Part shown: positions 46,283 to 55,717 of the stretch, in pieces
How the letters are laid out: the number at the start of each line of letters is the position of its first letter
Position numbering within the stretch: the stretch's first letter is position 1
NCBI GenBank assembly: GCA_045546275.1
Contig: JAZQCM010000031.1
Location: forward strand, 62,001 to 126,000
DNA: 64,000 nt
Direction: 5' to 3'
Source of the DNA: RGIG1927 sp045546275
GTDB lineage: Bacteria > Bacillota > Clostridia > UMGS1883
Translations under genes and position numbers: made by a program
The notes under the pieces: generated by a model
Database searches by the model: none
What the model was told of the DNA's origin: nothing
What the model saw: only the letters and a program-made list of their open reading frames with translations

Positions 46283-47987
46283 ACTCTGTTGCTTCCTCCA
46301 CCTTCACACTTTCACGGTACATGTCGCCCACAATTCCGCCGTTTTCACGACTTTCAATATAATAGGACTGGCTTTTGGTAAGAATGTTATTAACCTTGAA
46401 TTTAACATCCTTGTCCGTGGTTTTTTTTGCATATTCGCCAATTCGGTTATACAATTCCTCCATCCTCACCCTGTCGGGGAAGGTGGACATAACCAACATA
46501 ATTTTAGTGGCATATTCCTCATAAAGGCATTCGTCGTTGTATTTTGCCATTATTTCCTCCCACAAAGTAAGGGCAGAATTAAAATCCCCTTCCTTTGTGT
46601 AGGATGCTGCCATTTGTTTTTTGTACTCATAATTCTTTTTGTTGAACTTTATAGCCTTTTCAAGGTATTCACGCTCTGCTGCACCTGTTGATAAGTCATT
46701 TTTTTCAGCACAATCATATGCTTTTTCCCAGCTTTCGCTGTCAAAAAGAGCCAAACTTGCCGACATTTCAAAATAATTCTCACCTTTTTTATACTCACCT
46801 GTATCGTAAGCATTCTGCCCTAAGGCATAGGGCACTCTTGCAAAGAAGAACAAGGCACACAAAACTATTGCAGGACAGGATAAAAACGCCACCGCTTTAT
46901 GAATTTTAATGCTTATAGCCTTTGAGCTTGCACCGTAGTACACACAGCACAACGGAGCAACTGCCGTAAATGCCTGAATTGAAGAAAAAACCGACGCAAT
47001 AAACGTCGCACCAATCACCAAGGAGGAAAGGCTTTTTCTTCTTGCGATTGTAACCACCACGCCCCAAAGAGCAAGCACAACAAAAGCCAGGCCGAAAACG
47101 CCAAAGCTTTCCATCATAAGAAAGGCGGTGTTTTGAGCATAAGCCGCACTAATTCCTAAAACAGACTTAACAGCACCATAGCCGCCATTACCTACGCCGA
47201 AAACAGAAACAAGCCCGTAAATTGCACCCTTGTAGCCAACGGCATCGGTAATGAAAAGTGTGATTGTGTAAATTAAGCCGATAACGAAAATAACGCCCGA
47301 CACCAAAAGAGCGCCAAAGGCTTCCACCTTTTTGTGGCGCATGTTAAGTGCAATTACAAAAACAATTACCGCCACCATAAGAAATGCAACAATGCTTTTT
47401 GCCATAATAAAACAGTAAAGCATAACTGCCATGGACAAGAAATAGCCAATGTTCCGTTTGCCCTTTTTGTAAAGGCTCATGCCCGAGGCAATGCCTAAAA
47501 ATGCAATAATTGCACTTGCACTGTTACTGCCATTGCCCAAATCCATACGGCTTATGAATTTTGAATCGATAAAAACCTGCCACAAAAGAGTTGCGGTTGA
47601 ATAAATTGCTCCGCATTTATACAAGGCATCCTCGCCAAGCCTTTGGAACACTTCCTCGCCTAAGCTTTGTTTTACAAACATTGACAGGGCACATACTACT
47701 CCCAAAAGGAGCAAAAGCGATGCAAGGTAAATTCCGCTGCCCTTGTCGGACACGTAAATAAGGCTCAAAAGCCCGTAGATACCTGCACCAAAAGCAATCA
47801 GAAAGCTTTTTGACACAACCATGTACTCTTTTTTTAATGTTTCATATGTAAGAAAAGAAAGACACAAACAAAGAGAGGCATATACAATGGCTTTTTTATC
47901 AAACCCCGACACAAGCATCGGGAAAAGATAAACGAAAAGCGTCATCATAAAAGCCGTGGAGCCATAATTATACCGCTTCGCCATCAT
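46257..47987 (-). CDS. O-antigen-ligase-like membrane protein with TPR C-terminus
   Basis: 576 residues; ATGs at 47987 and 47984 both follow GGGAGG. About eleven membrane helices fill residues 1-~390, and a helical TPR-like region follows (YKKGENYFEMSASLALFDSESWEKAYDCAE; AASYTKEGDFNSALTLWEEIM). This is the Wzy/O-antigen-ligase plus TPR arrangement seen in many Bacillota, acting in surface polysaccharide transfer; the substrate is unknown. The gene overlaps dtd. Confidence 0.7.
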   Translation of the reverse strand: MMAKRYNYGSTAFMMTLFVYLFPMLVSGFDKKAIVYASLCLCLSFLTYETLKKEYMVVSKSFLIAFGAGIYGLLSLIYVSDKGSGIYLASLLLLLGVVCALSMFVKQSLGEEVFQRLGEDALYKCGAIYSTATLLWQVFIDSKFISRMDLGNGSNSASAIIAFLGIASGMSLYKKGKRNIGYFLSMAVMLYCFIMAKSIVAFLMVAVIVFVIALNMRHKKVEAFGALLVSGVIFVIGLIYTITLFITDAVGYKGAIYGLVSVFGVGNGGYGAVKSVLGISAAYAQNTAFLMMESFGVFGLAFVVLALWGVVVTIARRKSLSSLVIGATFIASVFSSIQAFTAVAPLCCVYYGASSKAISIKIHKAVAFLSCPAIVLCALFFFARVPYALGQNAYDTGEYKKGENYFEMSASLALFDSESWEKAYDCAEKNDLSTGAAEREYLEKAIKFNKKNYEYKKQMAASYTKEGDFNSALTLWEEIMAKYNDECLYEEYATKIMLVMSTFPDRVRMEELYNRIGEYAKKTTDKDVKFKVNNILTKSQSYYIESRENGGIVGDMYRESVKVEEATEYESSSTES

Positions 47988-48002
47988 ATTTCCTCCCTTT
48001 TA

Positions 48003-49304
48003 TTATTCTTCCTCTGTATTATTGATTTTTGTTACAATGGCACGGACAATACGTCTGTCCTTTACCTCGGTAACTTCAATTTCAAGGTCACAGGTTTCCA
48101 CTTTTATCAATGCGCCATCGTCGGGCACATAGTCAATACAGCTTAACACAAGACCCGAAAGAGTATCAAACTCGTCGGTAGGAAGCTCTGTTTGTGTGAT
48201 TTCCTGAATTTCCTCCAACAAGGACAAGCCGTCCATATCCCATTTGTTTTCACCAATTAAGATAATGTCTTCTCGCTCTTCTTCTCTGTCCTCGTCGTAC
48301 TCCTCGTCTTCGATTTCGCCCACAATACAACCGAGCAAATCGTCCATTGTTACAATACCTGCAAAGCCGCCGTACTCATCGGCAACAATTGCAAAATGAG
48401 TTTTTTCCTTCTGCATGTTTTCAAAAAGCAGGTCTGCGCCAATTTTTTCGGGAACTATGTATGCCTGATGGATAATTTCCTTTATGTCCTCGCCCTTATC
48501 ATAGAAAAACTCATAAAGTTCGCGGGCATAAACAACACCAACAATGTCATCAATATCCTCACCGCACACAGGGAAACGTGAAAATCCGCTTTCACGGATA
48601 GTTTCTTCCCATTCAATTGCGTTTTCGTCCATCATAAGAACTGTTACATCCTTACGATGAGTCATTACATCGTCAGCACAAAGGTCGCCGAACTCAAAAA
48701 TATTTGTAATAAGCTCCTTTTCTTCGGGAGCGATGGTACCTGTTTCGCTGCCTAAATCGACCATCATTTTTACGTCGTCCTCAGTAACCTTTTCTGCGTC
48801 ACCCTCGGGGTCACTGCCGATTATTGAGACAATAAGCTTTGCAACAAGGTTTAAAACAAACACAAAAGGTCTGAAAATACCTGCCACCAAGGTTATTGCC
48901 ATGGAAAGCTTCATGCTGGTTTCATCGGGGTTTACGGAGCATATTTTTCTGGGCACAAGCTCCACAATTAACATAACTATGAAAATATGCGCCAAAAGCA
49001 CCAGAACAAACGACAATAATTCGTTTTCAAGACTTTTTGCAACAATTTCGGTGTAAAAGAACACGCCCAATGCACAAATGGTGCCGATAAAGCTTATGGT
49101 TGCCATTCGAAGTGCTGCCACAACTCTTCCTTCGGATTCCATAATCCTCATAACACGGCTTGCATTTTTGTTGCCGTCCTTCATGAGCTCTTTCATTTTA
49201 TAATCGTTCACACGGCCTAAAGCCGCTCTTGCACCTGTACAGATTGCAGCTAATATAACAAACAAAATCTGCGTACAGGCGACGGGTAATGGGTCATTCA
49301 ACAA
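48003..49304 (-). CDS. CorC/HlyC-type transporter (DUF21-CBS-CorC)
   Basis: 433 residues, TTG start with AAAGGA nine bases away. Membrane DUF21 domain (residues ~1-185), a CBS pair (MTHRKDVTVLMMDENAIEWEETI; IHQAYIVPEKIGADLLFENMQKEKTHFAIVADEYGGFAGIVTMDDLLG) and a C-terminal CorC_HlyC domain (WDMDGLSLLEEI...LPTDEFDTLSGLVL). Family members are magnesium or cobalt transporters or regulators; older 'hemolysin' names are misleading. Confidence 0.88.
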   Translation of the reverse strand: MLNDPLPVACTQILFVILAAICTGARAALGRVNDYKMKELMKDGNKNASRVMRIMESEGRVVAALRMATISFIGTICALGVFFYTEIVAKSLENELLSFVLVLLAHIFIVMLIVELVPRKICSVNPDETSMKLSMAITLVAGIFRPFVFVLNLVAKLIVSIIGSDPEGDAEKVTEDDVKMMVDLGSETGTIAPEEKELITNIFEFGDLCADDVMTHRKDVTVLMMDENAIEWEETIRESGFSRFPVCGEDIDDIVGVVYARELYEFFYDKGEDIKEIIHQAYIVPEKIGADLLFENMQKEKTHFAIVADEYGGFAGIVTMDDLLGCIVGEIEDEEYDEDREEEREDIILIGENKWDMDGLSLLEEIQEITQTELPTDEFDTLSGLVLSCIDYVPDDGALIKVETCDLEIEVTEVKDRRIVRAIVTKINNTEEE

Positions 49305-49370
49305 CTGAATTCATCCTTTCATTATTTAATAGAAATATTTTAGCACATTTTTCCTTATAATACAAGGTTT

Positions 49371-50009
49371 TTATACAACATAGAACAAAATTGAGAAAAA
49401 GAAGCATATGCTGCCTGCCAATACAAACAAATGCCATATTGAGTGCATGTATTTAACCTTCCATTTGTAAAAAACAATGCCCAACAGGTAAACTGCGCCT
49501 GCAACGCACATGAAAACAAGACCGCCTACGGGCAAAAGCTTTACCAGTGTGGGAAGCTTGAAAACAATTGCAAGTCCCATAACAACATAAAACACAAGGC
49601 TTATGTTTTTCACCTTTTCCAATGCGATTGCATTAAAAACAATGCCTAAAATTGCACACACCCAGATTGCAATAAGAATACCTAAGCCGCCGTTGCCCCA
49701 AAGGGTGCAAAGGCAATAAGGGGTGTATGTGCCTGCAATGAGAAGAAAAATTGAGCAATGGTCAAAAATGCGGAAAACCTTTTTTGCTGTGCGGTTTGTG
49801 AGCGAGTGATAAAGAGTACTCATTGTGTAAAGGATTATCATGGTTGCACCGTAAATTGAACCGCCCACAACACCCATTACATTGCCGCGCGTTGCCGCCA
49901 TAACAATAACAAGCACTGTTGCCGCTATTGCCAAAAGTGCACCCACACCGTGAGTAACACTACTGAAAATTTCTTCGCCTAATGTATATCTTTTAATTTT
50001 TTCTACCAT
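49371..50009 (-). CDS. Hemolysin III/PAQR-family membrane protein
   Basis: 212 residues, seven hydrophobic helices. YTLGEEIFSSVTHGVGALLAI, YHSLTNRTAKKVFRIFDHCSIFLLIAGTYTPY and a C-terminal HSIWHLFVLAGSICFFFSI hold the family's conserved histidines, probably a metal site. Role in bacteria is poorly defined; a link to lipid homeostasis is proposed for the family. Haemolysis should not be inferred. Confidence 0.85.
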   Translation of the reverse strand: MVEKIKRYTLGEEIFSSVTHGVGALLAIAATVLVIVMAATRGNVMGVVGGSIYGATMIILYTMSTLYHSLTNRTAKKVFRIFDHCSIFLLIAGTYTPYCLCTLWGNGGLGILIAIWVCAILGIVFNAIALEKVKNISLVFYVVMGLAIVFKLPTLVKLLPVGGLVFMCVAGAVYLLGIVFYKWKVKYMHSIWHLFVLAGSICFFFSILFYVV

Positions 50010-50099
50010 TTTGTTGCACCTCTTTCAACCAAGTATAATAACACATTTTTAAGTTTGAGTAAACATATTTTTTTACTTTTACATTTTATTCATAATCAA

Positions 50100-50128
50100 T
50101 TGACAACGCCTCTTAAGTATGGTATAAA
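50100..50128 (+). promoter_or_regulatory. Promoter of the GH27 gene
   Basis: TTGACA (50100-50105) and TATAAA (50123-50128) with a 17-base spacer, 32 bases before the ATG at 50160. SD GGAGGTG. Confidence 0.75.
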
Positions 50129-50159
50129 ACAACTGTAGACATATTTGGAGGTGTAAAAT

Positions 50160-51428
50160 ATGCAGATAAGAAATCATCACGCGCTTTGCCCCACACCCCC
50201 CATGGGCTGGAACAGCTGGGATTGCTACGGTGCGGCAGTAACAGAAGATGTTGTAAGAAAAAATGCAGAGTATATGGCTAAGAACCTTAAGAAGTTTGGT
50301 TGGGAATATATTATTGTTGACATTCAGTGGTATGAACCCAACGCAACAAGCCATTACTACAATGATTATACAGAGCTTGTACAGGATGAGTATTCCCGTC
50401 TTATGCCTGCTGTAAACCGCTTCCCCTCAGCTAAAGACGGTGCAGGCTTTAAACCCCTTGGTGAGTATATCCATTCCTTAGGTTTAAAATTCGGCATACA
50501 TATTTTAAGAGGTATTCCCCGTCAGGCAGTAAAAAACAACACTGCAATTAAGGGAACCGACAAAAGAGCTTTAGACATTGCACGTGTTGACTCCACATGC
50601 CCCTGGAACACCGACATGTATGGTGTTGACCCCACTAAGGAAGGCAGCCAGGAATATTACGATTCTCTTTTTGAGCTTTATGCTGATTGGGGTATTGACT
50701 TTGTAAAGGTTGACGACATTGCGCGCCCCTACCACGCAGGCGAGGTTGAGCTTATAAGAAACGCTATTGACAAAACAGGAAGAGATATTGTTCTTTCACT
50801 TTCTCCCGGTGCAGCGTCCTTAAGAAGTGCAGAGCATCTTTGTGACCATGCTAACATGTGGCGTATGACAGACGACTTCTGGGACAAGTGGGAGCCCTTG
50901 AAGGATATGTTTGAGCGTTGCCGCAACTGGCAGAACCTTCGTGTTACAGGCGCATGGCCCGATTGCGACATGCTTCCCTTGGGAAGACTTCGTCTTTGCA
51001 ACAAAGAGGGCGGCGAAATGACAAACTTTACAAAAAATGAACAGATGACTCACATGGCGCTCTGGTCCATTTTCCGTTCACCCTTCTTCTTTGGTGGCGA
51101 TATGACCTATAACGACGAATGGACAGAAAGCCTTATGACAAACGAGGACCTCATTCAGCTTATGAAGTATTCCACAAATAACCGTGAGCTTTACCGTGAC
51201 GAGGTTGGCAGTGTTGTGTGGTATGCTGAAAGCACAGTTGAAGATGCTCGCTACATTGCTCAGTTCAACATATCCGATAAGGACATAACAGTTGACACAC
51301 CACTTTCACTTATCGGCATGGAGGATGCAACAATAAAGAACCTTTTCACAAAGGAAGTAAGCGAGGTTTCCGAAAGAATTTATTCTGTTGTTCCCTTCCA
51401 CGGAGTTAATATATACAAAGTTTATTAA
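50160..51428 (+). CDS. GH27 alpha-galactosidase
   Basis: 422 residues. CPTPPMGWNSWDCYG is the GH27 signature; WEYIIVDIQWYEP and a nucleophile-type WGIDFVKVDDIARP segment follow; WRMTDDFWDKW holds the likely acid/base Asp. Length fits a single (beta/alpha)8 barrel plus a short C-terminal beta domain. No signal peptide, so it should act inside the cell on imported alpha-galactosides (or alpha-N-acetylgalactosaminides, also in GH27). Transcribed alone between a consensus promoter and a strong terminator. Confidence 0.9.
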   Translation: MQIRNHHALCPTPPMGWNSWDCYGAAVTEDVVRKNAEYMAKNLKKFGWEYIIVDIQWYEPNATSHYYNDYTELVQDEYSRLMPAVNRFPSAKDGAGFKPLGEYIHSLGLKFGIHILRGIPRQAVKNNTAIKGTDKRALDIARVDSTCPWNTDMYGVDPTKEGSQEYYDSLFELYADWGIDFVKVDDIARPYHAGEVELIRNAIDKTGRDIVLSLSPGAASLRSAEHLCDHANMWRMTDDFWDKWEPLKDMFERCRNWQNLRVTGAWPDCDMLPLGRLRLCNKEGGEMTNFTKNEQMTHMALWSIFRSPFFFGGDMTYNDEWTESLMTNEDLIQLMKYSTNNRELYRDEVGSVVWYAESTVEDARYIAQFNISDKDITVDTPLSLIGMEDATIKNLFTKEVSEVSERIYSVVPFHGVNIYKVY

Positions 51429-51444
51429 TAGTGAATAAGCAAGG

Positions 51445-51474
51445 AAAGGATTTGGCATTGCCAAATCCTTTTTT
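51445..51474 (+). terminator. Terminator after the GH27 gene
   Basis: Perfect stem aaaggatttggc/gccaaatccttt with a three-base loop, then TTTT. Confidence 0.85.
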
Positions 51475-51519
51475 GTATATTTTAAAGGGTTTTGCAGAAA
51501 CTACCTTTGAGGTGATTTT

Positions 51520-51966
51520 ATGGAATTGTCAAAAAAGCAATATGCGGCATTTGTTAATAAAAGAGCTGAGCCCTCCCGAGTTGTAACCAACACCATAAAG
51601 GCGTATGTTATAGGCGGAAGCATTTGCGCTTTTGGCCAATGGCTGAAGTTTTTTTATTTAAGCTTGCATTTGTCCGATACCCTTGCCACAACTGCCGTGT
51701 CGGTAACACTTATAGCCGTTGCCGCAACTTTAACCGCACTCCACGTGTTTGATGATATTGCCCGCTTTTCCGGTGCCGGCACCCTTGTGCCCATAACAGG
51801 CTTTGCCAACAGCGTGGTTTCCCCTGCCATTGAGTACAAAACCGAGGGCTTTATAACAGGCTCTGCGGAAAAAATGTTCATAATTGCAGGCCCTGTTTTA
51901 GTTTACGGCACCGCCTCAGCATTTGTGCTGGGGGTAATATACTACATTTTACAGGAGGTATTATGA
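51520..51966 (+). CDS. spoVAC: Stage V sporulation protein AC
   Basis: 148 residues, ATG behind GAGGTGA. Four to five membrane helices; GTLVPITGFANSVVSPAIEYKTEGFITG is the diagnostic SpoVAC block. In other spore formers it is a forespore membrane channel subunit for dipicolinic acid import and release at germination. The stop overlaps the spoVAD start by 4 bases (ATGA). Forespore sigma-G control is expected; I could not place that promoter. Confidence 0.95.
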   Translation: MELSKKQYAAFVNKRAEPSRVVTNTIKAYVIGGSICAFGQWLKFFYLSLHLSDTLATTAVSVTLIAVAATLTALHVFDDIARFSGAGTLVPITGFANSVVSPAIEYKTEGFITGSAEKMFIIAGPVLVYGTASAFVLGVIYYILQEVL

Positions 51967-52979
51967 CAGCATTTTCAAAAATAGGTCAGTCAACCTTTAA
52001 ATTCAACCGCATGCCGTCGGTTCATTCCTTCGCCTCGGTTGTGGGTAAAAAGGAGGGGGAGGGTCCTTACGGCAAAAATTTTGACAGAATTGAAAAAGAC
52101 AGCTACTTTGGCGAAAAAACCTGGGAAGCCGCTGAAAGTGCTCTTTTTAAGGAAACGGTTATTACCGCAATGGAAAAAGGCAAGCTAAAGCCTTGCGACA
52201 TAAATGTTTTAGCAAGCGGAGATTTGCTCAACCAATGCACCGCAACAGGCTATGCGGCACGAAAGCTTTCTGTTCCCTACCTGGGGCTTTACGGAGCCTG
52301 CTCCACAATGGCAGAAAGCCTTTTTGTTGCATCGGTTTTAATTTCAGGCGGCTGTGACAAGGTAATTGCCGCAACAAGCAGCCACTTTTGCGGCAGCGAA
52401 AAGCAGTTTCGCTTTCCCCTGGAATACGGTTCCCAGCGTCCGCCTTCCGCCCAGTGGACAGTCACAGGCTCGGGGGCGGTTGTACTTTCCTCCGAAAAGG
52501 GTTCCCCCTTCATAACCTGCGCCACCGTGGGAAAGGTAATTGACATGGGCATAACCGATGCCAATGCCATGGGCCCTGCAATGGCACCTGCCTTTTGCGA
52601 CACCTTAAAAAAGCACCTTTCCGCCACAGGCAGAAAGCCAACAGACTACGACATGATTTTTTCGGGCGACTTAGGTCATTTAGGCAAAAAGGTTGCCAAG
52701 GACCTTCTTTTTGAGGACGGAATTGTTTTAAAAGAAAACTACGAGGACTGCGGCTGTATGATTTTTGACCGTGAAAGACAGGATGTCCACTCAGGTGGCT
52801 CGGGCTGTGGCTGTAGTGCATCAATGCTTGCAGGCTACATTTTGCCGCAAATGCAAAAGCTCAATTTAAACCGTGTTCTGTTCATTGCAACAGGTGCTCT
52901 TTTAAGCCCCACTGTAACACTTCAGGGCGAGAGCATCCCCTCGGTGGCACACGCCATCGAGTTTGACACCTCGCCCTGA
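51963..52979 (+). CDS. spoVAD: Stage V sporulation protein AD
   Basis: 338 residues. Thiolase-like fold: YFGEKTWEAAESALFKETV, LGLYGACSTMAESL (Cys in the thiolase active-site position), and the C-terminal SGGSGCGCSASMLAGY. SpoVAD binds dipicolinic acid. In most spore formers spoVAE follows; here the next gene is spoIIID on the other strand, so spoVAE must be elsewhere or absent. Confidence 0.95.
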   Translation: MTAFSKIGQSTFKFNRMPSVHSFASVVGKKEGEGPYGKNFDRIEKDSYFGEKTWEAAESALFKETVITAMEKGKLKPCDINVLASGDLLNQCTATGYAARKLSVPYLGLYGACSTMAESLFVASVLISGGCDKVIAATSSHFCGSEKQFRFPLEYGSQRPPSAQWTVTGSGAVVLSSEKGSPFITCATVGKVIDMGITDANAMGPAMAPAFCDTLKKHLSATGRKPTDYDMIFSGDLGHLGKKVAKDLLFEDGIVLKENYEDCGCMIFDRERQDVHSGGSGCGCSASMLAGYILPQMQKLNLNRVLFIATGALLSPTVTLQGESIPSVAHAIEFDTSP

Positions 52980-52982
52980 TTT

Positions 52983-53243
52983 TCAGCTTATTTTTTTCAT
53001 CATTTCGTACTTCTTTTTTGTTGCCATGCCTCCACGGATGTGCCTTTCCTCTTTGTTGTGCTCTAAAACCTTTTTTACCTCACGGGCAAGGGAGGGGTTA
53101 ATTTTTTCCAGCCTGTAGGTAACGTCCTTATGTACACTTGACTTTGAAAGGGCAAATTTCTTTGCAGCGTCTCTTACCGTGGACTTGTTTTCTATTATGT
53201 AATGAGCAAGGCTTTTTGCCCTCTCTTCAATATAATCCTTCAT
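52983..53243 (-). CDS. spoIIID: Sporulation transcription factor SpoIIID
   Basis: 86 residues, ATG with AAAGGAGG. ERAKSLAHYIIENKSTVRDAAKKFALSKSSVHKDV is the SpoIIID helix-turn-helix, with the basic C-terminal helix (VKKVLEHNKEERHIRGGMATKKKY) that also contacts DNA. It regulates mother-cell genes with sigma-E. It converges on spoVAD with only three bases between the stops. Confidence 0.96.
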   Translation of the reverse strand: MKDYIEERAKSLAHYIIENKSTVRDAAKKFALSKSSVHKDVTYRLEKINPSLAREVKKVLEHNKEERHIRGGMATKKKYEMMKKIS

Positions 53244-53295
53244 GTCAGGTCCTCCTTTGGTTCATTTATATGTGTTAAAAACCAAAGTAGAACAT

Positions 53296-53326
53296 AAAAA
53301 AGCTGTTGCGCAATGCAACAGCTTTT
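53296..53326 (-). terminator. Terminator after clpE
   Basis: Perfect 13-bp stem aaaaagctgttgc/gcaacagcttttt with a five-base loop, just past the clpE stop and upstream of spoIIID. Confidence 0.85.
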
Positions 53327-53328
53327 TG

Positions 53329-55551
53329 TTATTTAAGAACTATTTCACCGTTTTCGAGAACTGCTTCAAAGCTATCCTTTCTTTCGCCACGGATAACAAT
53401 GTCGGCAAGCCTGTCTTCAATTTCACGGCTTACAACCCTTCTTAAGGGTCTTGCACCCATTGCGCTGTCAAAGCCCTTTTCACAAAGAAGTGCTTTCACT
53501 TCGTCGGAAACTGTAAGTGTAATGCCTCTTTCCTTTGCCATTGATGCAATTTCGCCAATCATCAGCTGAGCAATTTCCAAAAGCTCTTCCTTTGTTAAGG
53601 GGTTGAACACAATAACCTCGTCAACACGGTTTAAAAACTCGGGACGGAGGAACTTTTTAAGTGCATCCATAGCCTTGGTTTTACTTGCTTCCTCCAAGGT
53701 TTTTCCAAAGCCTAAGGCAGAGGAGGAGTAGCCGCTTCCTGCGTTACTGGTCATTACAATAACTGTGTTTTCAAAGCTTACCACCTTGCCGTGGCTGTCG
53801 GTAACCCTGCCGTCGTCAAGGATTTGTAAGAGTATGTTCATGACATCGGGATGAGCCTTTTCAATTTCGTCAAAAAGGATTACGCTGTAGGGCTTTCGTC
53901 TTACCTTTTCGGTAAGCTGTCCTGCATCGTCGTAGCCAACATAGCCGGGAGGCGAGCCAATGAGCCTGCTTACCGCATGCTTTTCCATGTATTCGGTCAT
54001 GTCAACACGGATTAAAGCCTCTTCGCTTTCAAAAAGCTCGCAGGCAAGTGCCTTTACGGTTTCGGTTTTACCAACACCTGTGGGACCCACGAAAATAAAG
54101 CTTGCGGGACGCTTTTTCTTTGAAAGAGCCGCCCTTTTTCTGCGGATTGTTCGTGCCACAGCGTTAACCGCTTCGTTCTGACCTATTATTCTCTTGTGAA
54201 GATTGTCCTCCAGCTCTAAAAGACGCTTTGTTTCCTCCTCTGTTATTTTCTTAACAGGGATTTTTGTTTGCATTTCGATAACGTTTGCAATGTCTTCGAC
54301 AGTAAGGTGAACCTCTTCCATGTTTTCGGTAAGGCTGTCAATGGACTGCATAATTGAGCATTCCTGCATTTTTAAATCTGCCGCTTTCTGGTAGTTTTCA
54401 ATGGAATCCTCACCTGCAGCCTCGTCCTTTTCACGCCTTATAAGCTCAAGCTGCTTTTTTAATTCAAAAATGGTGGCAAGCGCCTTGTTTTTAAGGTTTG
54501 CCCTGCTTCCCGCTTCGTCGATAAGGTCAATTGCCTTGTCGGGCAAAAAGCGGTCGGTAATATATCTTTCCGACAAAATTGCCGCCTTTTCGATAACCTC
54601 GTCGGATATTTTTACCTGATGATAGTTTTCGTAATAGCCCTTTATGCCCTTTAAAATTTCGATTGTTTCAAAAACCGAGGGCTCTTCAATTATAATGGGC
54701 TGAAAACGCCTTTCCAGGGCGCTGTCCTTTTCGATATACTTACGGTATTCTCCAAGGGTTGTTGCACCGATAACCTGAATGTCGCCACGAGCCAATGCAG
54801 GCTTTAAAATGTTTGCCGCACTCATTGCGCCCTCTGCATCGCCTGCACCAACAATATTGTGAAGCTCGTCAATAACCAAAATAATGTTACCAAGCTTTTT
54901 AACCTCTTCCACAATGCTCTTGAGCCTTGCTTCGAACTGACCGCGGTACTGTGTGCCTGCCACAATGGCAGTAAAGTCCAGAAGGTAAACCTCCTTGTCA
55001 CGAAGCTTTACGGGAACATTTTTTGACACAATCCTTTCCGCCAAGCCTTCGGCAACTGCAGTTTTACCAACACCGGGTTCGCCTATTAAGGCAGGGTTAT
55101 TTTTTGTTCTGCGGTTCAAAATCTGTATCATTCTGTCGATTTCGTTTTCTCTGCCTATAACCTTATCCAGCTTGTTTGCCATTGCCTTTTTGGTAAGGTT
55201 TTCGCCAAAGGAATCAATAATGCGCTTTTCCGCTTTTTTCTCTTCCTTCTTTGCAGTTTTCTCCATTTTGGGAGCACCCTGACCGTTTGAGAACATGTTG
55301 TTTATAATGCTCATAACGCTTCCGCCTATATCCTCGGGAAGGGGAGGGTTTTCGCTGTTTGCCAATTCCATCATCTGGTTTTCTAAGTTTGCCATCATTT
55401 CGGGGTCAATATCGCCCATAAGTTTATCAAGATTGCCCACACCCAATTCCTTGGCACAGGGCATACAAAGACTTTCGTTTATTGCTTTTCCGTTTTCCAT
55501 TCTTGTAATGAACATTACGGCTACATTCTTTTTACATCTTGAACAAAGCAT
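53329..55551 (-). CDS. clpE: ClpE-type AAA+ unfoldase
   Basis: 740 residues. An N-terminal zinc finger (MLCSRCKK; SLCMPCAKEL) replaces the ClpC N-domain, which is the ClpE feature. Two AAA+ modules: Walker A GEPGVGKTA with ILVIDELHNIVGAG, and GPTGVGKTE with VILFDEIEKAHPDV. SMAKERGITLTVSDEVKALL...ARPLRRVVSREIEDRLAD is the D2 small domain. It feeds substrates to ClpP; ClpE is usually a stress-induced, CtsR-controlled protein. I did not see a clear CtsR box upstream. Confidence 0.93.
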   Translation of the reverse strand: MLCSRCKKNVAVMFITRMENGKAINESLCMPCAKELGVGNLDKLMGDIDPEMMANLENQMMELANSENPPLPEDIGGSVMSIINNMFSNGQGAPKMEKTAKKEEKKAEKRIIDSFGENLTKKAMANKLDKVIGRENEIDRMIQILNRRTKNNPALIGEPGVGKTAVAEGLAERIVSKNVPVKLRDKEVYLLDFTAIVAGTQYRGQFEARLKSIVEEVKKLGNIILVIDELHNIVGAGDAEGAMSAANILKPALARGDIQVIGATTLGEYRKYIEKDSALERRFQPIIIEEPSVFETIEILKGIKGYYENYHQVKISDEVIEKAAILSERYITDRFLPDKAIDLIDEAGSRANLKNKALATIFELKKQLELIRREKDEAAGEDSIENYQKAADLKMQECSIMQSIDSLTENMEEVHLTVEDIANVIEMQTKIPVKKITEEETKRLLELEDNLHKRIIGQNEAVNAVARTIRRKRAALSKKKRPASFIFVGPTGVGKTETVKALACELFESEEALIRVDMTEYMEKHAVSRLIGSPPGYVGYDDAGQLTEKVRRKPYSVILFDEIEKAHPDVMNILLQILDDGRVTDSHGKVVSFENTVIVMTSNAGSGYSSSALGFGKTLEEASKTKAMDALKKFLRPEFLNRVDEVIVFNPLTKEELLEIAQLMIGEIASMAKERGITLTVSDEVKALLCEKGFDSAMGARPLRRVVSREIEDRLADIVIRGERKDSFEAVLENGEIVLK

Positions 55552-55597
55552 GTTTCCGCCTCACTTTCATCATGTGATATACACATTAATTTTTTTT

Positions 55598-55625
55598 AGT
55601 ATATCATATTTATAATATTTGTCAA
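55598..55625 (-). promoter_or_regulatory. Promoter of clpE
   Basis: Minus-strand TTGACA (55620-55625) and TATACT (55598-55603) with a 16-base spacer, 47 bases before the start. An imperfect palindrome (atgtgatatacacat) lies between promoter and gene and could be an operator. Confidence 0.6.
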
Positions 55626-55649
55626 ATGAACATTTCATTAATTTTTCTG

Positions 55650-55678
55650 TTGAAGTTTACCTTATCATATGATATTAT
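55650..55678 (+). promoter_or_regulatory. Promoter of the SLH protein gene
   Basis: TTGAAG (55650-55655) and TATTAT (55673-55678), spacer 17 bases, divergent from the clpE promoter and 40 bases before the ATG. Confidence 0.5.
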
Positions 55679-55717
55679 GATATATATAAATTATATCTTG
55701 TTTACGGAGGTAATCAA

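Noticed and set aside
49371..50009. Reading 'hemolysin III' as a virulence factor
   Set aside because: The family name is historical; the sequence only supports a seven-helix PAQR-like membrane protein.
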